Origin: Zeus faber
Lineage: Eukaryota > Chordata > Actinopteri > Zeiformes > Zeidae
Length of the DNA stretch: 64,000 nucleotides
Assembly (NCBI GenBank): GCA_960531495.1
Contig: OY482865.1
Span: 7,347,108-7,411,107, forward strand
Direction of reading: 5' to 3'
Of this stretch, positions 52,200 through 63,860 are shown piece after piece (the first letter of the stretch is position 1; the number at the start of each line of letters is the position of its first letter). Made by a program: the position numbers and the translations under genes. Below the pieces are notes generated by a model. That model did no database searches. It was given only the letters and a program-made list of their open reading frames with translations, and was not told the DNA's origin.

Positions 52200-53013
52200 T
52201 TGGGCTCAACGATTAATCAAATTGCAACCGACATCAAATTTAAATAGAATGCTTTTTTTTCAAATCGCAAAGGTGAGATTGGCGGCAGAACAGTGTTTTT
52301 GTTTTCTTTGACATCTCCTCATGGAAGAAAAAACGTGCGTAATGGGGACACTTTCTCCGTGCCCCGCCCACAGCGATTGTCTCAACCGAACCTCCGCGCT
52401 GCCCCCCACCCCGGTGAGACCCGGTGCTGCTGGCAGAGCCTGGAACACCTGTAGAGTCTGGGCGGAGCCTCTTCCAGATTACGCGTCTCTATGTATTTAT
52501 TTATTTATGTATTTATCTATTTATTAATTTATTCATTTATTTATTTATTTCATCAGAATAAAGCTGTCCCTGAGCATGTCCTTGAGTATATGGATGTATG
52601 CATGCACGCTAGTTTTTTTATTTTTTTATAAAAAAATAATACATATCTGCTGAGAACTGCATATTTTTGGAATGTTCATTTTCAGATTCAAACAATAACA
52701 AGGCTTGAAATGTAATCATTCAACATTCTTCTGTGATTGAAGGCTTTTCTTTTTACGTTTCAGTAGTTAAATAAAGATATGTTTTTCATATCCTCATTTC
52801 ATCAGAACACGCAGACCTGGCCGACAGGAAAGGTCAGGTTATATGTTGACTGTATCCAGTGTTGTGTTGGTCATACTATATAGAAAGATTTATTGCTTAT
52901 GTTTAGTGAATAATACAGAAGATAAGGAACTTGAAAAAACACACACAATCACAATTGCAATATTGGTCTAAAAAAGTCTCAATTCAATTATTTTCCCAAA
53001 TTGTTCAGCCCTA
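52200..53013. mobile_element. Non-autonomous hAT element with perfect 8-bp target duplication
   Basis: The left end is TTGGGCTCAACGATTAATCA. The right end, on its complement, is TAGGGCTGAACAATTTGGGA. Both sides are flanked by TTTGCCAA (52192-52199 and 53014-53021), an 8-bp duplication as expected for hAT. The 814-bp interior has no transposase. A TATTTATT-rich stretch occurs at 52493-52550. Confidence 0.85.
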
Positions 53014-53176
53014 TTTGCCAAAAGCCATGTGCAAGGTGTTTACACCTTGTCCGCCCAGTTGCTTGTTTTTGTTTTTGTGGCTTGAATGGAGGATAGCTTA
53101 CAGAATTCCAAAATTCCAACCATTTATTCCTAGACAGCACAAGGCTGTGTGACCTTCCAGGCATGCATGTGAATGT

Positions 53177-53181
53177 CTCTC

Positions 53182-53256
<75 letters not shown>

Positions 53257-53275
53257 GTCTCTCTTTCTCGCTCTC
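53177..53275. repeat. (CT)n microsatellite, interrupted
   Basis: Long CT run with TG and TA interruptions. Confidence 0.97.
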
Positions 53276-53339
53276 ACTCTTTCACTGCATACCTCCGTCA
53301 CCCAGCTATTTTGGTGGAAAGGGAAACTGTTTCCTTCTG

Positions 53340-53340
<1 letters not shown>

Positions 53341-53379
<39 letters not shown>
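53341..53379. repeat. (CT)n microsatellite
   Basis: About 19 CT units. Confidence 0.97.
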
Positions 53380-53380
<1 letters not shown>

Positions 53381-53399
53381 TATATATAATATATTAAAA

Positions 53400-54696
53400 A
53401 TCAATTCACGTTTGGTCTTCTTTTAAAACACTAAACCAAGGCCGGATTACTTTTTTTGTTAAACCTGATTGGAATTGAATCAAGTATATAAAAATCCAGG
53501 GGTGCCTGAGGCCACAGGAGTAATATGTATTTTTTTCCTTCCCCCAAATCATGCTGTGGGCCGGTGGGACCCTGGACTGAATTGCCAAGTGTTATATCCT
53601 AGTGTCTTAGCGTTTATTCATTCAGTTTGCGCTGCCATTCTGGATATGGTTATATTGTGTCGTCGCTAGTTCAATCTATCTGTTAATCTATTCTATTGTT
53701 CTATACACCAATTCATCCTTCACTATTGTTCTCTCGGTGTACACCTACCGATGTTCACATGCACAAACGCATTCAGTAAAAAGTGAGTGCGTAGAATGTC
53801 ATTGTGGATGCACACAGCAGGCCAATCTCTGCCCTCTTCCCCATCTCGCTTGCGATCATAAATCACAGCGTCTCGAAGCGAGCCAAGCATGGAGGTGGGA
53901 AGAGTTGCATGTGAATATTCTAGGCAACTCTGGAAGGGAGAGGATGTGGGGGCCAACACAGCTGTCAGCCCAAAATCCTTCTTGGTTATAAGACAGGATC
54001 TCTTTGTTGCATTGAAGTCTCATTATTCGCTAATTGCTTTGCTAATGTGCTGGAATATATCCATCCCACACGAGTGCAGAGGCATGGCCACAAATCTTAC
54101 AGCGGCGAGTAGACGCAATGCATGGGAACCATGACCTTGCGTGGAATGTAAGGCGAGGGTGCAGGGCATGAAACCATAATTCATAGACCCATCACGCTGC
54201 ATACTGTAAGTACAGTTGACATCACTGTGATGTTGCGTCACTTAATCAATGAATCGTGCGCTGCAGCCCATTGGATTAACTTAAATAAATAACCTTTATA
54301 TTGTGTTTGGAAAAGCTCTCTAGCAATCAAGTATATTATTATTATTATTATTATTATGTAATATGGCAATAATAATTATTTCTAAATTTGAAGTCTGTGT
54401 ACGCCAGTAGAAAACTGATGGATTGTGTGTAACTGTTGACAAACATAGAAATCTTAAAAAGATTTAACCCCTGGAAAGCTCCATAAAGCAGGGTTTCTAA
54501 TAGATTTTTTTCAATGTAATGACTTTTATCCCTTGACTGTGCGGCATTGTTGAATGTCAACTGATAACAACATCACGGATAAAAACAATACAGATAAAAG
54601 AAATAAAGTAAAAAAATATATATATTAAATGCGAGGAGTCAAATTATAAAACCAAGTAAGTTATATTCAAGAATGGTTTTCCCTATAAAATAAAGT
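53400..54696. other. Intronic sequence, nothing recognised
   Basis: About 1.3 kb. A short (TTA)n run at 54336-54357 is the only repeat noted. Confidence 0.4.
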
Positions 54697-55350
54697 TTAA
54701 AGGGGACTTATTATGCAAAAGTCCCTTTTTGGCACATACATTTGGGTCCCTGATGTGCCTACTAACAGACAAACTGTGATATAAGACAACCCAGTCAGAT
54801 TGTTGTGAGCTGTCAGTTCAGAAAACATTTCCTGAAACGGGCCTTTGTGATTTGCTGCCCTAATATTCGTCATCACAGTAATACAAGTCACTTCAGCAGA
54901 ATTGCAACCGCCCTCCATCTGAGTAACTCCACCTACAGCTGGAGCGCGAACGGACCCGCTAGCATCGAATCTAAAAGCTAATCATGGGAAGTTCTCTGTT
55001 GGCTGCACTGACCAGCACAAATCTTATAAAAGAAAGAGGAATTAATACCGGCTGTCCGTGACAAAACTGTGGACGAGGGAAATGTAAGTAGGTATTCAAA
55101 AATAAATTCTCCCGTTTCTTTCTGTGGGTGTGACAAAGGTAGGTTGACTGTACTGTAGGCTGTGGCACGCGATCCGCTCCGCGTTATTTTATTTTATTTT
55201 ATTTTATTTTCCGTCATTTCCGTAATTGAATGAAACCAAAAATCCCCAAGCCCCGCCCTAACCCGCGCTGCTCCGGACACCGGCACGGCAACTGAATTGC
55301 TTATTTCTCGCCTCAAATTTGTTCTAAACATTTTTTAGTGTACTGATATG

Positions 55351-58100
55351 TAGCGATGGGTGTCATGAGGATTTTACTGTATCAATACCGATACTGCTTA
55401 TCGATACAGATACTTATCGAAACTCTTATTGATACTACGCTCCATAATTTGGTGCAAAAAATAAAACACATGACATGAAAAGATGTGAAAAGTCATGTCA
55501 AATTATTGCATGATTACATTTTTTTGCAGAGACAACCAGTCAAAGACTTTCCTGAGTTTCCTGTATATATTATGAGGGAGGAGCAAATGCTACAAATGTC
55601 TGGTCAACAAATGTCTTTTGGTGATGTGCTGTAATGCTGCTTCACTACCACAAGCTAAAGTTAAACAAATAATACAAATTACCAAAGAACTTTATTCCTT
55701 GAGCTTTTCAGAAGCTAAGAGAAATAGCAAAGAAAATAACTTAACAACAACGTTTATAAAGAGTAAAGATGTGTAAACAGAAGCGTTTAGAGGGGGATTC
55801 GGGCGTCTCCCCTCTATTTGGCCCATCGGGGGAAAAAAAAAAAATACATCAACAGTTTTTGTTCAAGCAAATTAGCATGTTGACTTTCTCAGGGAGAATC
55901 CGAGAGATCTCCTTACCGATTGTGTTCCCAGCCGTGGAGAAGGCTCTTTCAGACGGTGTTGAAGCCTGGATGCAGAGGTAGGTGGTGGAGGGCTGTGAGG
56001 GGAAAGGAAGACTTTCCTTCTTACCCCACCACCAGCGGGCAGGGTCTTCCGAGGTAGGGTTAGGAGGGAGGCCTCTGTAGCCTGACACCTCACTCTTGGT
56101 CTTTTCATGGATGGTGGGTGCAGTGTTTTGCTGTAGAACGAGGCTCCTCCTCAGCTTCTCCGTCTTCTTCTGTGAAGAGTTTTTCTGGTGCAGACGACCA
56201 GAACCCAGGGTTCCTTGGAAACGGGGAGGTGAAATATAAAATTGACCATATTATTGTAGTCAGGCTTAGTGCTTTTTTGTTAGAACACATAGCATAAGTA
56301 TTCGCAAAAGTGTATCTCACTTACATCTTCCTCCTCCTCTTCATCTTCTTCCCTATCCTGAGACTGCACTGTCACCTCATCATCACCTCATCATCCTCTC
56401 ACAGCTAAGAGCGAGATGTTGCTATGTACATTATTACATTCAAAATGAAAAACACCTTGTAATAAACATTGCACACATTATCAAAGAACTTACATTTCGA
56501 TGATTACTTACTTCCCTCACTGCTGCCTTCTTCAGTCGTTCCCAGACTTAATCATTTGAAATCTTCCCCTTGAATCTCGGGTCCATGGGAGTGGCCTCCT
56601 TGAGAAATGCCATCATATCATCGTCCTGTACACATGAAAATAATTAAAGAATAACTTCACAGAAAGGGTAAATCTTGCCACTCATTTATTAGGGAAAAAA
56701 CAGCCAGCTTTATATGAATTGGGATTATGAAGTGAGTCTTTTTTTTTTTTTTTGCGCCTGCTTACGTTTGGATAGGTCACCTATCAGACTCTTTCTTTCA
56801 TAGTGGCCACAAACTGTGAATCTTCCTCGTGAATTCTGAAGTGGCCCTCCACCTTTTTAAGGATCGGCAGAATCTGGCCACGTGTCGCTCGCCTGTCGCT
56901 TGATCGCATCGGACTGATTAACTCCTCAGTCTTCCTGAAGTCATCATCTGTGACCTTCGAAGGTCTTGAGATGAGTTGAAATGATTAAACTATTATAGTT
57001 TATATATTGTACATTAAGTTACAACATTATTTGTTTTTATCGTGGCATGGATTTTCAGTGTTTTAAGTCATACATTATTATGTTTGATTTGTTAATATCT
57101 ACTAGTTCTCTGACTCTGTCTCTTTTCATGAGCCTTTTGGCTCGTGGGTCCAAGATGGCTGTTTGTATGGCTGGATACTGCTCCACAAATCTTTCGACCA
57201 TGAGAAACGGAGAGTTCCAGCAGTTCCAGGAGGGACTTCCCCTATCTCCTCTGCCACTACACGACCACTCTGAGACTCCTACACTGCCTGGGTCCTTAGG
57301 GCTTTTCGTCTCAGTTGGCCTTCATTTACATAGTAGAGTGCAGCTGTGATATATTGATCCTGTGTGCTACTACTTTTGACACAGGCAAGTTCACAGATTG
57401 TTTTTTTTCTCAACTTCCTACCAAGCAGGTATGAGGATGTTTGATAATGTGCCTCCGGAAGGGGGGTGGTAACTAGGGTTTAGGGCTGTGGTCATCTTCT
57501 CACAGTTCAATTATTATCTGTGGTTGTCAGGACAGCTCACACTAAGTTTAAACCTAGGCTACCTAGCAGTTAGCAATGCATTCTACGCTAGACTTCTGCT
57601 ATCCACTGACGGAGCTGTGCCTGCTGCTTGACTGAGGTTGTCTATGGGATTATTTAGGAACATAAATAAGAAGTGCTTACCACCAACACTTTGTCCGGAG
57701 TTAATAACTACAAGCTTGCTTTTATAACGATAACGAGTGTTACCTTGACTTGAAGGGGGCGAGACAGTGGAATTTGTAGTTTGGCAAACCCCATCAGCAT
57801 CGGAGCCGGGAGGCTGCACAAGGGTTTCATGAGGTTGCTGGTGTTAGTTACCCCCTTTACACGCAACTACTTACTACTTACTTACTTACCTGCATTTTTA
57901 TTCATCTTGGGAAAGTGTGGGAAAACTTTTGAATGTTTTTGAATGACTGGAGAATACAGCAGCTTCGTCATCATTAGACTCAGGTTACATAAATCCCGAT
58001 CGCAACACCGTTTGTCCAGGAGCAATAAAATGTCAATATTTTTGGTACTACAGTCAGGAACTGCTACCAATTTAGTACCAGTTCTCGATACCTATCCCTA
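55351..58100 (-). mobile_element. hAT transposon with decayed transposase
   Basis: The left end TAGCGATGGGTGTC and the complement of the right end TAGGGATAGGTATCG form imperfect terminal inverted repeats. Just inside both ends are CGATAC-rich words. The flanking 8-mers (CTGATATG / GTGATTAG) match at only 5 of 8 positions, so the target duplication is not clean. The transposase reads on the minus strand. Confidence 0.8.
55852..57000 (-). pseudogene. hAT transposase remnant
   Basis: Minus strand, from N- to C-terminal direction: DDDFRKTEELISPMRSSDRRA... and PILKKVEGHFRIHEED (about 56800-56955), FLKEATPMDPRFKGKIS (about 56558-56610, the A-x-x-DPRFK signature), an acidic linker (about 56320-56400), and the C-terminal dimerisation motif ASTPSERAFSTAGNTIGKEI with SRILPEKVNMLICLNKNC to the stop at 55849-55851. 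The pieces are in different frames and possibly separated by introns or decay. Upstream parts (57000-58100) have no recognisable BED finger. Confidence 0.85.
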
Positions 58101-58394
58101 GTGATTAGGTGAAAATAGTGAACTTTAACAGAGAAATACGGAATCAGGAGTAAAGCTCAAACCCCATTGGCTCACAGAACCTGGAACCTTTGCTCAAACC
58201 CCATTGGCTCACAGAACTAGGGGCCTCTGGAGCGTTGCTTCACCCACTGAAACAGCCAGTTTCAGACAGGGTGGATTGTACGCATGTAAGAATGGCTGAA
58301 ATGCATAATCTGAGTGGTATTTTCAAAAAACATGTTCTGGGGACCTCAGAGATCATATATTAACTTGGTGAAAAGGAGCATAATAAGGGATTTT

Positions 58395-59900
58395 CAAGAA
58401 GGGATTTAAAAGATGCTAATGCTGTAGCCTGTCTGATGTTAATAGGCGAGTGTTCCGCAGTGTGGGGGCTCTGACAGCAAAAGTGTGTGACCTTTGGTCA
58501 CACCCTGGGATCTAGGAGTAACCAGCAGTACTGCATCCACCGATCTCAGAGTGCCCAGTCACCTAGGGAGTCAGTAAGTCATTTGTATAATTTGGAGTGA
58601 AGCCATTTAAATCTCAGTGATCAGTAAAATTTTAAAATCAATGCGGAATAAAACTGGCAGCCAATGTTAGTTTGCTACTACAGCGGTAATGTGTTTTCAT
58701 TTCTTGATGTAAAATTTGGGCACAGGCGTTCTGCACTAGTTGGAGTCAGCGAAGGGAGCTCTGACTGATACTGGCATAAGGTGCATTACAGTTGTCCAGG
58801 CAGGAGACAATAAAAGCATGAATAACTTTGTGCAAATCAGTGGGAACAAGACTGATCTGATTTTGAAAGTTTTCTTTGGCCGAAAGAAGCAAGACTGGAC
58901 AACATTCTGAACATGACCCTCAAAACAGAGGTCTGCATCAAAAATGACACCACATTTTCTGGCAGGGTGCTTAATATTTTTCGGTTAGTGAACTAAAGTT
59001 ACTGTGAAGCAGGCTGGTGGAATGTGTTCGACCCAAGACTATGACCTCACATTTATCATCATTCAGTTTTACAAAAAGTTTTGGGACGTCGTTGGTTCCC
59101 TTAAGACCAACCCATGCTTCCAGATGGTGCAGGATGACGGCCTGATCAATTGTGCCGAACGTCGGCCTCAATTCTAAAAGCGCGAGGACAGAGCAGTCAC
59201 CTCTATCTGCTGTAAACGGTAGGTCATGAGAGACCTTCACGAGGGATGTCTCCGTGCTGGGCCGAGCTCTAAAAATCTGACTGGAAACTGTAAAAAATGT
59301 TGTTGTGATTCACAAAAGCGATTCATTTGGTTGAAATGGCTTTCTCCAGTATCCTAGATTAAAGAGATAATTCCGAAATTGTTTGGTAAATATTGATTGA
59401 TCGAGGATCCAGATTTGGCTTTTTCAGAAGCGGTTGAATAATTGAAACAGTTGGGAAAGTTGCCAGAGGTCAGAGAACTGTTAATAATCAATAAAATACA
59501 AGGACAGACAGTGAGGGAAAGCTCTTTTCAAAACTTGGTTGGGATAATATTTAAAACACAGGTGGAGGAATTCACTTGAGAAATTAATTTACAGAGTGCT
59601 GAGATGTTAGTAGTGTGAAACTGGGTAGATGTCGGGGATCAGGTGAAATCCGAGACCGAATGCTCCTCTATCTTCTCTATTAAATGAGCAGCAAATTTCT
59701 CTCCCCAACCCATTTCTGGGTTTCAGATCCGTACTGGCTGGTTCATTTAGAGCAGAACTGATAACATTAAATATAGCTTTGGAGCTATGATTGTTTTGTG
59801 ATCTTATGTCAGAAAATATATTATGTCTACTTCGGTCGTGTACCTGTGTCGTATCTGGCAAGCGTAACCCCCTGCTAGCCTCGCATGATACTAGAATGTG
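58395..59900 (-). mobile_element. LINE fragment, minus strand, between the two inverted copies
   Basis: Minus reading at 58971-59240 contains HDLPFTADRGDCSVLALLEL and HHLEAWVGLKGT, the start of an L2-like RT (usually ...SVLALLDLSAAFDT), then jumps by deletion to LNDDKCEVIVLG, normally about 100 residues further on. Text at 59590-59860 is the upstream part of the same kind of element, and 58395-58960 the downstream part. Inactive. Confidence 0.7.
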
Positions 59901-60230
59901 TGTCCCCTCACAAACAAGCCCCTTCTGCATGTTTGTAATTTATTCTCTCTCTTTATCTCTCTCTCTCTCTCTCTCACTCCCTCTCCCTATTTGTTACTTG
60001 CAAGTGCATTTGCACAAGTGCATCAGCATGCAAATTGCCAGAAGGTGAATTTATTCATGAAAGTAAGGGGACCTGCAGCGAGTAAAGGCATCAAGGCCGG
60101 AAAAACTAGAACTGGTAGTTGAATTGTGAGATGAGTGGTAAAAAGGCTGGAAAAACAGTATCTCTACATGTGTTTAGAAAGAAATCTTTTAGATCGTATT
60201 CTGTTTTGGTAAGTATTTTTTTTGTTTGAA

Positions 60231-61008
60231 GGTCACAACATACTCCTCTTGAACAAGTTAATATAGCTCTCTGAGGTCCCCAAAATATGTCTTTGAAGTT
60301 TTTGCGAAAAATAGGACCCAGATTATGCATTCTAGCCATTCTTGCATGCTTCTATACCTCTCTGTTTCAATCCTTTTTCTCAACGGGCTGTTTCTGTGTC
60401 TATAGCTTTAAATGCAAATGTGCTGCTGCTCTCCACGCCCCACTCCGCCTACATGCTGCCAAGTGCCTGCCTCAGGTATTAGCATTATTAGCTAAATGGC
60501 AAAAGAAACACAGCACAATCATTTTTGAAATACTTTTAAAACAATTCCCTCATTTGCCGTTTTGTGACGGTTCGGGTCGTTGCCATCATAAATAAACTCT
60601 ATCCACTCAGCTCTTCTGTCCTCTGAGGCTGGGGGCCGATGTAGAGATTTGTGCTGGTCTGTGAACAGAGCGGTTTCCATGCTTAACCTCTTAACTACCA
60701 CATAATGCCAGCGGCTCCGGCGCTGGCGAGGGGAAAAAAGTGGCGCACGTTTGCAAAGGTAGATCTCAAGCCGTGGGTGGAGACACTCAGATGAGGGGGC
60801 GGGATGATTCTAATGAACCCCTACTTGACGTAGGAGGGGGAGGCAGATGTGAACGGCTTGTTGAATCGCATGTTTTCTGAAACAGACAGCTCACAAGCAA
60901 GCTGACAGGGTTGTCTTATTTCACAGTCTGTGTGTTAGTAGGCCCATCGTAGGGACCCAAATGTTTGTGCACAAGCACCGAAAAGGTGAGTTTTCATAAT
61001 TGGTGGCA
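60231..61008. mobile_element. Non-autonomous DNA transposon B, inverted copy of element A
   Basis: Complementary to element A at both ends: 60231-60345 pairs with 58280-58390 (GAATGGCT, ATGCATAATCTG, GGGGACCTCAGAG, TATATTAACTTG in common), and 60860-61000 pairs with 54720-54850 (ATTTGGGTCCCT, CCTACTAACA, ATAAGACAACCC, TGTGAGCTGTC). About 780 bp, no transposase seen. Confidence 0.75.
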
Positions 61009-62905
61009 TTTTCGGTCGAAGTGGCTCCCTAGTCTTTGACTGCTTGTGTCCCTTAATGGGCCAATGATCGTGCCATTTCGTGGGATCCTGTAACCCGAAC
61101 CTGAGCTGGATTATCTCCTCATTTCCCACACGCAGTAACGGACAGCCTCCCTTCCGCCGCCCTGTCCTCCAAAACTCTTAGTGCTGCCTACGGCAACGTA
61201 GAAGTCTTTTTGAGGGTCTTTTTGTGCGCGGTCAGAAAATAAACAACTTTTGAAGGAATTCCGACAAAGATAAATCGTTTTGGATTTGTAAAGAAGGTCC
61301 TTGATCAAACTCGAGAAGAACTCTGGAAGAAGGTAAGGAGCGAAGGAAAGATGGGAAGACAAAAATGGAATGAAGTAAGCAAGGACAGAAAGGGAATGAA
61401 GGGTGGAAAGAGGGTAATGAAAGGAAGGAAGGAAGGAAATGGAATTAAGGAAGGACAGAAAGAAAGTAAGGTGGAAATGAAATAAAAGTAAAGGAGAAAG
61501 AAAAGGGAGGATTTATTTTCTTCCCATGCTATAGGTAAGTAGTGGTGTATTAAATGGTGTCAATATAAAGACAGTGGTGAAGAAAAGGAGAGAGACGGGG
61601 CGGGGGCACGAGTGCCACAAGGGCAGAGAAAATAACAGCTCCGCAAAGTGGGGAAGGAGGAGTGCGAGTGTGATCACGTTTCCTCCGGTGGAGGGTCTGG
61701 GGAGAACCGGCTTCGTCAGCACAATCCTGGGAAGTCGCTCACCGCTCACCGGTCACAGTTTCAACTTTGACCCCCTCCCACCTCACCTCACTTAAAACCC
61801 TAAAGGCCCCCCCAGCATGTTCACAGCAGAACCCAGCTTTTCCATCAAAGTTATGCAAACCAATCGACCCGGATGTTCTCGATTGGTGTGAGCCCGGCTT
61901 TAAGCCCTCTGCACCATTGAAGACCTTCCCCCGTCTGCATTTTCCCCAAAAATCATACCGTTTGATCAGCCGGGGGTCGTTCTCTTTTCTTGGGGCTAGA
62001 TGACAGCGAGGCCATCCACCCTCCTGAAACTAACCTGCTAATCTCAACATTAGTTAAATGCTCACAATTTACGGTTGAAGACGTGATGTGAAGTCTAAAA
62101 TTGGAAATATCAGGGTCGATAGGAGCAGTTTCCCCAAGATTTCAGTGAATACCTCCAATAACTGGAACATCTGGATTGCATTGCATTATGAAGCAGCGTT
62201 GATAATGCAAATCTCCTGATTGGTTGAATTTCGTGAGTAACGGCAATTAGCGCTGTGGTATTGTTGAGTCCAGAGATGGGAGAGGGCAAGCGTTTCAATT
62301 GTCGACATCAGTTCATTTGACGAGGGGTGTGTTCTACAATCCGCTGGCCACACCCATCCAGCAGAACCCCACCCGCTTTTTGAGCATTTCCCCAAAAAAG
62401 ATGAGGCGGGACAAAGTGAAGCTTCTCGCACGAGAAGCTCTTTAAGGATTTCGGCACATTTTGTTTTACTTCCTGTGTTTCCAGCCGCGGATGTCCGTGT
62501 CCATCCGAGTCTTTGTTGCTCAAGCACCAATCATCATCCCCAAAATATTGTCCCGTTATTGATATTGCGGTATTCAGTCCGTCCAATCCGGTTCTATTTA
62601 CTGAAGGCCCTAATATCCGGGCCGACAAGTTCATTAGTGTGATCAGCGAATGTTCTGCCGTGATGTATTCACCATTAATGAGTGACGCTTGTTTATGCTT
62701 TTTATGCTGCCGTGAGATAATAACACTTCAGAGCAGAGCCTGAAATAATTGCTTGCTGCTTTCCTCGCACCTTGCGTAAATGTTGAAGGATAAAGTAATT
62801 GTTGTGTTTGCATGACAGGTGTCATTTGTGGGTGTGGGTGTGCGTCAGAGAGAGAGTGAAAGTGATTGCATAAGGGCCTCTCAATATGTCTAACAACTTG
62901 TACCA
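61009..62905. other. Intronic sequence, nothing recognised
   Basis: Contains a purine-rich patch (61325-61510, GGAAGGAAGGAAGGAA near 61421). No gene signature. Confidence 0.4.
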
Positions 62906-62909
62906 CTGG

Positions 62910-63015
<106 letters not shown>

Positions 63016-63185
63016 CAAAGCTGATTAAGAGCATAGTGTACAAAGATGGTTGTGTTCCTCCCTTACTGGCTTTTTTTTTTTTTTTTTTTTTCCAGAGATA
63101 CTCTTGACAGCCCTATAATTACATCTCTATTATCTGGCGAAGGGTGGGTGTGGGTGTGTGTTCATGAGCGTGTGTGAATTCTTAG

Positions 63186-63187
<2 letters not shown>

Positions 63188-63236
<49 letters not shown>
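63188..63236. repeat. (GT)n microsatellite
   Basis: About 24 pure GT units. Confidence 0.97.
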
Positions 63237-63238
<2 letters not shown>

Positions 63239-63651
63239 GCGGCGGCTTTGCATGAGGATGATGCATTTCTCCTTGCGAGCGAGAGAATACTGAGTTCTAT
63301 TTTAGTATTTACTTTTATGTGAAGAAGCGTTAAACCAACATTCATCCTGGAGACAAAGAACAAAAACAATATTGTTTTCAATATAAGTAAATAGATGAGA
63401 ATTATTAAATAACTGCGCTCTCTGCACTCTCTCTCAGTCTCTCTCTCTTTCATAGTTTCCCACTTTTGCAATCTGCCATCTTTGTTCGCACCCATCCATC
63501 CAAAATGGGGTTAATGATATTGATGCTGGTACAGAGGGGAGCCGATCCCTTCGTACCGATCACCGACATTCAGGTGGCGTTGACCTCGTAAGCCGGCGCA
63601 CCGTCCCCCTCTTTGGCTTGCTGTCGTAGATTGTTTTACATCCCAGCATCT

Positions 63652-63654
<3 letters not shown>

Positions 63655-63693
<39 letters not shown>
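63655..63693 (+). repeat. (TG)n tract just upstream of the exon C acceptor
   Basis: About 19 TG units ending 14 nt before the acceptor AG. What remains between is TCCCTGCACTTAACAG. Confidence 0.96.
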
Positions 63694-63697
<4 letters not shown>

Positions 63698-63708
63698 GCA
63701 CTTAACAG

Positions 63709-63836
63709 AGTCGGTGCACCGCCACATGCAGCAGTACGAGGTGGAGTACCTGCAGTTCGCCTTCCGCTGGATGAACAACCTGCTGATGAGGGAGCTGCCG
63801 CTGCGCTGCACCATCAGACTGTGGGACACGTACCAG
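63709..63836 (+). CDS. tbc1d22a/b: TBC1 domain family member 22 (TBC1D22A/B), internal exon C
   Basis: A 128-nt exon beginning AG (completing Glu with the last G of exon B) and encoding SVHRHMQQYEVEYLQFAF, then RWMNNLLMRELPLRCT and IRLWDTYQ. FRWMNN...RLWDTY is the helix pair near the C-terminal end of the TBC domain and is nearly invariant in TBC1D22. The acceptor AG is at 63707-63708 and the donor CAG|GTAGCT at 63836/63837, phase 0. A (CTGT)n run begins 4 nt into the next intron. The following exon (expected to start SEPEGF-like) is beyond the window end. VHRH is 22A-like, YEVEYLQ 22B-like. Confidence 0.96.
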
Positions 63837-63840
63837 GTAG

Positions 63841-63860
63841 CTGTCTGTCTGTCTGTCTGC
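63841..63860 (+). repeat. Short (CTGT)n run after the exon C donor
   Basis: About five CTGT units beginning a few bases into the intron. Confidence 0.85.

Larger units (their letters stand above)
54701..58390. mobile_element. Non-autonomous DNA transposon A, split by a hAT element
   Basis: The left end AGGGGACTTATTATGC directly follows TTAA (54697-54700). The right end GAGCATAATAAGGGA (to about 58390) is its imperfect inverted complement. TTAA targets point to a Kolobok- or piggyBac-type element, but the right TTAA is not preserved. The element's own sequence is 54701-55350 plus 58101-58390, about 940 bp. The 2.75 kb between is a separate hAT element. A second copy in inverted orientation is at 60231-61008. 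Confidence 0.7.

Noticed and set aside
57047-57349. 100-residue + frame inside the hAT element
   Set aside because: Opposite strand to the transposase, no recognisable domain.
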